From contig JAKPQD010000327.1 in assembly GCA_029572965.1 (NCBI GenBank), positions 1 through 39,361 of the forward strand: DNA of 39,361 nt. The letters run 5' to 3'. This document shows, piece after piece, positions 18,602 to 24,838 of the stretch. The notes under the pieces were generated by a model. It saw only the letters and a program-made list of their open reading frames with translations, did not search any database and was not told the DNA's origin. The first letter of the stretch is position 1; each line of letters starts with the position of its first letter. Both the position numbers and the translations under genes were made by a program. This DNA is from Bacteroidota bacterium (GTDB taxonomy: Bacteria > Bacteroidota > Bacteroidia > Bacteroidales > DTGW01).

Positions 18602-19117
18602 TTAGAGTTTTATTCCATTAATTTTTGCATCAGAATATATTTTCTCCATGGCATCGCGTATCACAAGTTCCTTTGCTTTTTGAGTAGAACACAACCCGAC
18701 AATTTTATACTTGCCAGAAATCGAGATTTGTCCGTCAATGCGATACTTAATATTAGCTTTATCAGTGTTTACTTCGTATTCTTTTTTTAGATTGACTGAA
18801 ATGGAATAATCAGAAGCCTTATAGAATGGCATCCAGATAGGCCCAAAATCGACGTCGTTAAGGTCAACCACTATTGGGTGAGGCTCATGGATATCACCAA
18901 CAACAAGAGTATCGTATTTAACAACAACAGGAAAAGAGTCTTGAGGCAAATCTTCCATTTTTCCAACTTTGCCACTTAACCAAACGATTCCTTTCGAATT
19001 GTTCCAGTTGGTCTGTATATTATTGGAATAATTACTTGTGTATAACTCAATTTTTACAGCACTAATGATCATGAGTAAAACAATGACAACAAGCAGTATG
19101 ATTAATATTTTTTTCAT
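18602..19117 (-). CDS. Uncharacterised membrane-anchored protein, 171 aa
   Basis: An N-terminal hydrophobic segment (KKILIILLVVIVLLMIISAV) is either an uncleaved anchor or a signal peptide. A polar domain of about 145 residues follows, with alternating beta-type sequence (FPVVVKYDTLVVGDIHEPHP, YSISVNLKKEYEV, ISISGKYKIVGLC) and a short C-terminal helix (AKELVIRDAMEKIYSDAKI). I recognise no family. It probably faces the periplasm. It is paired with the 125-residue membrane protein downstream (29-bp gap) and lies after the GH43-CBM6 gene, separated by a 163-bp gap holding a large inverted repeat. Function is unknown. Confidence 0.7.
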   Translation of the reverse strand: MKKILIILLVVIVLLMIISAVKIELYTSNYSNNIQTNWNNSKGIVWLSGKVGKMEDLPQDSFPVVVKYDTLVVGDIHEPHPIVVDLNDVDFGPIWMPFYKASDYSISVNLKKEYEVNTDKANIKYRIDGQISISGKYKIVGLCSTQKAKELVIRDAMEKIYSDAKINGIKL

Positions 19118-19167
19118 CGGTTGGGGTTTTTATTCTTTATAATACAGTTACAAATCAAATTACTTTA

Positions 19168-19274
19168 TTGAATTAGGCTCTTAACTAATATAGTATCTCA
19201 TTTATCGCAGATTAGCAGCAAACTGTGTTTAATCTCTGCTACCTTTTGATATATTTGCTAAAAGCCTAATTCAA
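19168..19274. repeat. Structured intergenic inverted repeat after GH43-CBM6
   Basis: Perfect 12-bp arms TTGAATTAGGCT (19168-19179) and AGCCTAATTCAA (19263-19274) enclose 83 bp. The enclosed part has its own imperfect stem, GCAGATTA against TAATCTCTGC. The element fills the gap between two genes and starts 7 bp past the GH43-CBM6 stop. It could be a small non-autonomous transposable element or a structured 3' end that stabilises or attenuates the transcript. No target duplication was identified. Confidence 0.5.
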
Positions 19275-19280
19275 ATGTCT

Positions 19281-21266
19281 TTATTTAGCTTCAAAACAGA
19301 AACTCTTCAAATTGAACAATCTGGCCTTTTCCGAACCAACAAAGCGAAGATAAACATCATGCTTACCACTAATAGTAGCAGTTTTGGCTAAAAATGTTTT
19401 ATAGGCATCAACACCACCAGTGCTTTCGATATTGCAAGTGGCAATTTTTTGACCAGTTCCAATAGCATCAATCCACACCTCAACAGCTGAGCCTTTTGTT
19501 GTGCAAGCAGCAGTCATTTTAACTATATACGGTTTTTTCTTGTAATCGTCATTGCCAAACTCAACTCCTGCATATAATGCCCAGTCATTATTGTGGATAC
19601 TGTCAAGACTATAATCTTTTGATGCTGTTTGCGTGCGGGTTGTACCAAATTGATTTGCGGGACACTCGGCCAAAATAGGAGTATAAGCATCTCTGTAAAT
19701 ATAAAGGTCAAAATCTGCACTTTTCCCGGCAACATACAGTCCCTGACGGTTACCGCACCAACCGTTCCAATCTTTATTGAACTTATCAAGAGCTGCAATA
19801 TTTATTTCATGGCCAACCTGTTGCCAGTTACTTCCATCAGCGCTATAATATCCGGTCATGATGTGGTTCACACGTACAAGCTTCAACCAAGCTACATTTC
19901 CAATTTTATTTTCAACTTCAGCATATACTGAGTCAAACTTTATAGCAAAAACTTTTTGCCCTTTGCTGTTTACACTGCTATAAAGTTTAATATATAAATT
20001 TTCGAGACCGTTCATTAAACGCAACCCAGCCTCATCGTTTGTTGACTTTGCATCAAAATCCAGGCGGGTAATAAGAGAATAATTATGTTCTGCGTCTGTT
20101 TTTATAACAGTATTGGCTTTTGTCGGAGATTTTGGATACAACCTTAACCAGCCGGGCCTTTCGGTCAATGACCATGTATTTTTTGGGGTAAAACCCAAAA
20201 ATGACCATTCAGGGTTAAGTTTATCCGAAACAAAGCAGTCGGATTTGGCCACACACCAGGGAATACCACTACTAGGCAACTTTGGAGCTGTAAAGCTCTT
20301 ATTAGCCGGATAATCAGCCACTACTTCATCGCCAATATACCTTACCTGGTTCAATATGCCTTGACGGCCTTGTCCGAACCATTCGCCACTATTCCTTGCC
20401 CAAACAGGGTGAAGCACCCAACTTGTACCATCGGCAAGCTCAACAGCTGCAGAGCTATGGTTAGGCCCCTGAAAAATAGCGTTCGCTTTATCTGGATCAT
20501 TTTCATTAAAAAAGTCAACAGGAGTAGTCCAAGCAGATTTGTCGGCGGTAAGGGTTTTGCTACGCATTACTTTTTGGCCGCCAGATACATCACGCGCAAA
20601 AGAATAGTAATAAAAACCATTATGCTTCCACATTACAGGGCCTTCAGCCCAACTATATTGGTAAACATCAGGATTTGAAGATATTTTAGCATTAAGCCAG
20701 TTTAAATCATACACAATCCCGGTAGGCTGGCCATCATCACCCAGTTCTACAATACCTCCGTTAGGTTGGCCATTTTTTATCACCAAATACCACTTTCCAT
20801 TATCGTCTATAAAAATGGAGTTGTCATAACCCAAGCCGTATGAAAGCTGGCTTGGATCTTTGATTCTCACTGGCATGCTCCATGGGCCTTCAGGCTTGTC
20901 GGCAATTACATAATACATGGTATTGGCACGAGAAAAGAAATCCCAATATTTATTTTTGTAAAAAACAATTTGACCACCCCAACAACCTCCCTGAGGGGCA
21001 TCTCCATATTCAGACCAATCAGCAGCAACAGGCTGGGCTATAGCTTCCCAGTGAACTAAATCTGTTGAATGATAAATAACAGGTGTTGGATTAAACGACG
21101 ATCCTGTAGTATAAAAATCATTACCAACTTTTGTCAGGGTACAATCCGAATGATCGCCCGGAATTACAGGATTGGTATAGGTCTCAAATGACGATTGCCC
21201 AAACAAGCATAGCTGTCCGGAAATAACAAAAGCCACAGCAAAAAACAGATTAAACCTTTTATTCAT
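19281..21266 (-). CDS. GH43 enzyme with beta-sandwich and CBM6
   Basis: 661 residues from MNKRFNLFFAVAFVISGQ, where the signal peptide starts; the frame is open 13 codons earlier. The GH43 propeller (about 25-320) has base Asp41 in PGDHSDCTLT, Asp148 in GYDNSIFIDD and acid Glu208 in WAEGPVMWKHNG. A GH43_C2-type sandwich follows (about 345-530, DKLNPEWSFLGFTPKNTWSL ... LDFDAK...). A terminal CBM6 (about 545-661) carries the typical features SIHNNDWALYAGVEFG and a final VYLRFVGSEKARLFNLKSF. The likely activity is beta-xylosidase or alpha-L-arabinofuranosidase on xylan side chains or ends. It lies beyond the terminator of the SusCD operon and has its own candidate promoter, so it may be expressed as the first gene of a second unit. 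Its place next to the SGBP gene is where xylan systems usually carry GH10. Confidence 0.9.
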   Translation of the reverse strand: MNKRFNLFFAVAFVISGQLCLFGQSSFETYTNPVIPGDHSDCTLTKVGNDFYTTGSSFNPTPVIYHSTDLVHWEAIAQPVAADWSEYGDAPQGGCWGGQIVFYKNKYWDFFSRANTMYYVIADKPEGPWSMPVRIKDPSQLSYGLGYDNSIFIDDNGKWYLVIKNGQPNGGIVELGDDGQPTGIVYDLNWLNAKISSNPDVYQYSWAEGPVMWKHNGFYYYSFARDVSGGQKVMRSKTLTADKSAWTTPVDFFNENDPDKANAIFQGPNHSSAAVELADGTSWVLHPVWARNSGEWFGQGRQGILNQVRYIGDEVVADYPANKSFTAPKLPSSGIPWCVAKSDCFVSDKLNPEWSFLGFTPKNTWSLTERPGWLRLYPKSPTKANTVIKTDAEHNYSLITRLDFDAKSTNDEAGLRLMNGLENLYIKLYSSVNSKGQKVFAIKFDSVYAEVENKIGNVAWLKLVRVNHIMTGYYSADGSNWQQVGHEINIAALDKFNKDWNGWCGNRQGLYVAGKSADFDLYIYRDAYTPILAECPANQFGTTRTQTASKDYSLDSIHNNDWALYAGVEFGNDDYKKKPYIVKMTAACTTKGSAVEVWIDAIGTGQKIATCNIESTGGVDAYKTFLAKTATISGKHDVYLRFVGSEKARLFNLKSFCFEAK

Positions 21267-21358
21267 AATACTTATCATTTTCACTAAATAAAATATGTAA
21301 ATCATTAACTATTAATTCTTTATCTCGAAAAGTTCAATATATACAATTAGGTAAAATA

Positions 21359-21366
21359 CAAAGTTA
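21359..21366 (-). promoter_or_regulatory. Bacteroidota-type -7 element for the GH43-CBM6 gene
   Basis: TAACTTTG on the minus strand fits the Bacteroidota -7 consensus TAnnTTTG and lies about 93 bp upstream of the GH43-CBM6 start. A good -33 TTTG is missing (only TTTAAA at roughly the right distance), as expected for an activator-dependent promoter. An inverted repeat GGTAAA-N13-TTTACC (21350-21374) surrounds it, and another TTTACC lies at 21428-21433. Confidence 0.45.
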
Positions 21367-21695
21367 TGTTTACCCTTTGCAGAGGACTTTAAATTTGACT
21401 ATAAAATATCCTTCATATAAGACTAATTTTACCTTACTTTCATTTTTTAATCATTAAATGAATCATTTTTTTAAATCGGGGAAAAATTTATTTTTAATTT
21501 AAAATAGCTTGTATTTAGGCCTCAGACATTAAATACTCTGGTAAATAGTTAAAAACTGTGTAGCTTCAATAAGTTTGTAGATTTCTTTTCTTACAAATAT
21601 GCCGCAACTATGTTGCTGTATTAGTTTATTTTTATCATACATCAAAGCCAAAATATATAAGGTAATCATTTGCTGTACTGCCATTTTGTTGAGTT

Positions 21696-21735
21696 AAAAA
21701 AAAGGGTTGAGGCACATTTTTGACCGCAACCCTTT
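21696..21735 (-). terminator. Rho-independent terminator after the SGBP gene
   Basis: A 9-bp stem AAAGGGTTG/CAACCCTTT (21727-21735 with 21701-21709) is followed by a T run on the minus strand (A's at 21696-21703). It lies about 80 bp past the SGBP stop and closes the SusC/D operon. The remaining 21267-21695 is AT-rich, without a believable gene, and holds the next promoter. Confidence 0.85.
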
Positions 21736-21812
21736 CTAACTACAACTAACTACTAAACAAGATGTTTAGACCATCTTCTTTTTAAGAAATTATGATTGAA
21801 AAATTAACAACA

Positions 21813-22862
21813 CTATTTTTTCAGTATAGCAGGAGTAAAAGTTTGCATAACAACTTGTCTGTCGCGCATAACCAAAGTATCAGTAAGCGTATGGGTTATA
21901 GTGTCGAAGTCAACGCTATATTTCAAACGCATTACATCTTGTTTTACACCTCCCCACATATCTCCGTCTTTAACAAACTCACCTGTTCCTGAAATTTTGT
22001 AAGAAACAGTATCAGGGGCCGAAACTACGCATTTACCAGCATCATCAACTTTTATAATAAGAGAAAATGTTACATCTTTCTTACTTCTGGCATTCCGGGT
22101 TTTAACAGTCATCAAACACTCGTTCATCGATACAGTGTACATTTTGGCTATAGTATCTCTTTCAACGTACTGTTTGTGATAAGTCAAAACAGTATCATAC
22201 TTTGAATAACCTGCACTTCCTTTGCCAACATCTACACCCCTGCGAAGATAAGCGCCATGCCAGGGATTTATATATTTGATACAATACAATATATAATTTT
22301 TGGGGGCAATGGACCAGTCAGAAGCAACAAACAAATTAGGATTTGTCACAGCAGCTTTTCCACTTAAGATTGAATCAGCGTTTTTAACCGATTTTATTCG
22401 CAAAGGAATAACATAAGTAGCCTGAGTAGATTTTTTATCGGCAAAGAAAGCATCTGTAAGCTGCACTTCAATCCCTCCTGAAATAGAACCTGCAGGAATA
22501 ACAATTTGCATGTTACTTGGCAAAGTGTAGTAATTAGAAGGCATAGGAAGTATATATTTCCCGGCTTCTCCATCAAACAATAGTGTATCAAACATAGAAT
22601 TATCAACCTCTACATCTAATATCCTGTCTGAATTGTTTGAATAAACGCCTCCCATTGTAGCCATAATTTTGCATTTATGAGCAAGATCGAGTGAATTGTC
22701 ATACAAATCTTTGCCCAATACAATGGTCCTTACTGGATATTGGTAGGGAAAATAAACCGTCGTGTACTTATAGTCTGCAAATTCATTATCCTCATTTTTA
22801 CATGAAGTAAAAAAGGAAATGGCAATAAGTGATATAAAAATTAACTTTTTCATCATATTCAT
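21813..22862 (-). CDS. DUF1735/DUF4361 surface glycan-binding lipoprotein (XusE/SGBP-like)
   Basis: 349 residues. The lipoprotein signal MMKKLIFISLIAISFFTSC has its lipobox Cys at about residue 21, followed by KNEDNEF; starts at 22862 or 22853 are equally possible. The N-terminal ~150 residues match the DUF1735 (BT_3987-like) Ig-type domain (VYFPYQYPVRTIVLG, VIPAGSISGGIEVQL, ATYVIPLRI). The C-terminal half (WHGAYLRRGVD ... GGVKQDVMRLKYSVDF) resembles DUF4361. Proteins of this composition follow the second SusCD pair in xylan utilization systems and act as outer-surface glycan-binding proteins. It sits 97 bp after SusD2, with a 14-bp-arm hairpin in between, and ends the operon at a terminator. 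A glycan-binding role is known for related proteins and is inferred here. Confidence 0.85.
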   Translation of the reverse strand: MNMMKKLIFISLIAISFFTSCKNEDNEFADYKYTTVYFPYQYPVRTIVLGKDLYDNSLDLAHKCKIMATMGGVYSNNSDRILDVEVDNSMFDTLLFDGEAGKYILPMPSNYYTLPSNMQIVIPAGSISGGIEVQLTDAFFADKKSTQATYVIPLRIKSVKNADSILSGKAAVTNPNLFVASDWSIAPKNYILYCIKYINPWHGAYLRRGVDVGKGSAGYSKYDTVLTYHKQYVERDTIAKMYTVSMNECLMTVKTRNARSKKDVTFSLIIKVDDAGKCVVSAPDTVSYKISGTGEFVKDGDMWGGVKQDVMRLKYSVDFDTITHTLTDTLVMRDRQVVMQTFTPAILKK

Positions 22863-22882
22863 TTTTTTATTTTTATTGAATG

Positions 22883-22933
22883 ATGAACACCCATAAATAA
22901 CTTTTTTATACTTGCCACCTTATGGATGTTCAT
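22883..22933 (-). promoter_or_regulatory. Intercistronic hairpin between SusD2 and SGBP
   Basis: Arms of 14 bp with one mismatch (22883-22896 and 22920-22933, ATGAACACCCATAA against TTATGGATGTTCAT) form a strong stem-loop in the 97-bp gap. No T run follows, so it is not a classic terminator. It probably protects or limits the downstream SGBP message. Confidence 0.45.
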
Positions 22934-22959
22934 TTTCTTCAAGTGTTATGATTTAAATA

Positions 22960-24717
22960 TTACCACCCGGCATTTTGAACAAAGCCCCATTTCAATACCT
23001 CACTATTAGGAATTGGGCCATAATACATATAATCACTATATTGCCTGTTCTCAACAGTATTAATAACATATTGGTCGTCAGCAGTGATCATCATTCCTTT
23101 GGCAGGTTCAGTAATACTTTCTTTCCAACGGCGCAAATCCCAGAAACGGAAATCTTCAAAACAAAGCTCCAAACGTCTTTCGTTGCGTATAAGTTTTCTC
23201 ATGTCTTCTTTATTGTTAATAGAAGCTAAGTAAGCATCAGGTTGTTCAATGCCTGCCCTCTTACGAATAGCAGCTATCACATCGCGTGCAGAGTAACCAT
23301 TAGTCCCGGTACCATCAGGCCCCCAAGCTTCATTTGCTGCCTCAGCATAAGCCAAATACAATTCGGTATATCTGATACGGGGCACATAATGTTTTTGTTT
23401 TGTAATGCTAACAGGATCGAGGTTTACATCTTCCCTAAGCAACTTACGCATATAATAACCTGTGCGGGTAGAAGTAGAGATACTGTTTAACCCGTCTTTG
23501 GTTTGTCCAACTTTAGTAAAAATTTTGGTGTTTTTGGGGCCAACTTTACTGCCGTTGACTACAATATATTGGGCCAAACGCGGGTCACGATTAGCGTAAG
23601 GGTTATTAGCATCATAGCCACTATTAGGGTCGCTAATAGGATAACCATTGGCCATTGGGAATGCATCTACCAAGTTTTGTGTTGGGTTTACATATCCTTT
23701 TCCATAAAGCGATGGAGGATAATTGTCAATTTCTAATGCATTGTCATCAACTACATTGGTTCTCCATAAAACTTCAGGAGGGTTTACCCCTTTAGCCAAT
23801 GCACCTATTTCAGAAGCATTTGCTTTAGAAAACCAATACCAGCCATTTTTTGCAATACCAGCAAGGCCTCCGTTTAGGTTGAGTACTTCTGCAGCATCAT
23901 TTGCTGCTTGTTCCCAGGTAACAGATGTTCCCTGACTGAAAGCAGGACTGGCAGCAAGCAAGCTTACTTTGGCTCGTATCCCTTTTACAATGCGGGCTGT
24001 AAGACGTTGATGGTTATAAGCCCCAAAAACCCTGTTATAGTCTGAAACAGTTGTTTTGCCCAAATATTTTGCTGGAATAGAAAGAGAATCTTTTATATCC
24101 TCAAAATCAAGCGGTAAATAACTTTCAGCCAGCTTTAAATCACTATAGATTTGTTCCAAACATTCTTTGAATGTACTGCGAGGCTTGGTAAAATCTTCAG
24201 TAGTATAAACCGGCTTAGTGTAAATAGGTACCCCCATAAGTTGCCCGTCAGCAGTATATCCTCCATGGGCCCTGAGCAAATAGTACATAAAATAAGCCCT
24301 TAAGCCATAAGCTTCTCCTTTTGTGCGGTCGTTAAACATTTCTTTAACGTATTTGCCAGTGAGAGCCCATTTTACGCTATCAGTTTCAGCCAGGATAATG
24401 TTCAGGTACTGAATGGCTGCATAACACCTTGTCCATTCATCTGTTGGGTTGAACATGGACGACCACCTTCCGGTTGCTATTAACAAATAACTACTATTAA
24501 CATTATTTGTCACAGCATCATCAGTAGCTACATCACTATAACTATAGCTGCCCTGGGGCAAACGTAAATATCCGTTTAATAAAAGCCCTTCGGCAAAAGC
24601 AGCATCTTCGTATATACTTTCAAGCTCGCGGTTGTTTTCGTCTGCAGGCGAAAGCACATCTTCACAGCCGGCAAAAACTAAAAGCAAAGCTAATAATATG
24701 CATAGTTTTGTGTTCAT
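22960..24717 (-). CDS. SusD-like glycan-binding lipoprotein (second pair, XusD-like)
   Basis: 585 residues from MNTKLCILLALLLVFAGC, whose lipobox (LVFAGC) places the acylated Cys at residue 18. The frame runs 34 codons further upstream through a repeated leader, which I regard as non-coding or regulatory. The protein has the RagB/SusD fold: N-terminal SusD-like_3-type helices (DENNRELESIYEDAAFAEGL), TPR-like helices (AYGLRAYFMYYLLRAHGGY), the C-terminal signature RNERRLELCFEDFRFWDLRRW, and a tryptophan at the end (NAGW). It caps the SusC2 pore on the cell surface and captures oligosaccharides. SusC2 ends 121 bp upstream, unusually far for a SusC/SusD pair, because the leader repeat occupies the gap. 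Confidence 0.94.
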   Translation of the reverse strand: MNTKLCILLALLLVFAGCEDVLSPADENNRELESIYEDAAFAEGLLLNGYLRLPQGSYSYSDVATDDAVTNNVNSSYLLIATGRWSSMFNPTDEWTRCYAAIQYLNIILAETDSVKWALTGKYVKEMFNDRTKGEAYGLRAYFMYYLLRAHGGYTADGQLMGVPIYTKPVYTTEDFTKPRSTFKECLEQIYSDLKLAESYLPLDFEDIKDSLSIPAKYLGKTTVSDYNRVFGAYNHQRLTARIVKGIRAKVSLLAASPAFSQGTSVTWEQAANDAAEVLNLNGGLAGIAKNGWYWFSKANASEIGALAKGVNPPEVLWRTNVVDDNALEIDNYPPSLYGKGYVNPTQNLVDAFPMANGYPISDPNSGYDANNPYANRDPRLAQYIVVNGSKVGPKNTKIFTKVGQTKDGLNSISTSTRTGYYMRKLLREDVNLDPVSITKQKHYVPRIRYTELYLAYAEAANEAWGPDGTGTNGYSARDVIAAIRKRAGIEQPDAYLASINNKEDMRKLIRNERRLELCFEDFRFWDLRRWKESITEPAKGMMITADDQYVINTVENRQYSDYMYYGPIPNSEVLKWGFVQNAGW

Positions 24718-24813
24718 CCGAACATAATTAAATCTTAAAAGTCGGATGGAACCCGTCCCGATTAATCGGGATTTATACGAGTTTTTATTTATTTCTATAC
24801 ATGCTCGTTTCAT
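24713..24813 (-). repeat. Leader repeat, copy B, before the second SusD gene
   Basis: This copy shares with 6724-6841 the start ATGAAACGAGCATG, a central hairpin (here CCCGATTAATCGGG), the string ATCCGAC, and the end TTCGGATGAA overlapping the gene's ATG. CATCCGA pairs with TCGGATG, so the start codon lies in a stem. ACGAG/CTCGT forms an outer stem. Here the whole leader is open in frame with SusD2. Spacing between the blocks differs from copy A, but their order does not. Confidence 0.55.
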
Positions 24814-24838
24814 ATTCATTTCATTTAAATGATTTTCA

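Noticed and set aside
22960-24819. SusD2 starting at 24819
   Set aside because: A lipoprotein signal must be N-terminal; it begins at 24717, and the 34 upstream codons are leader repeat.
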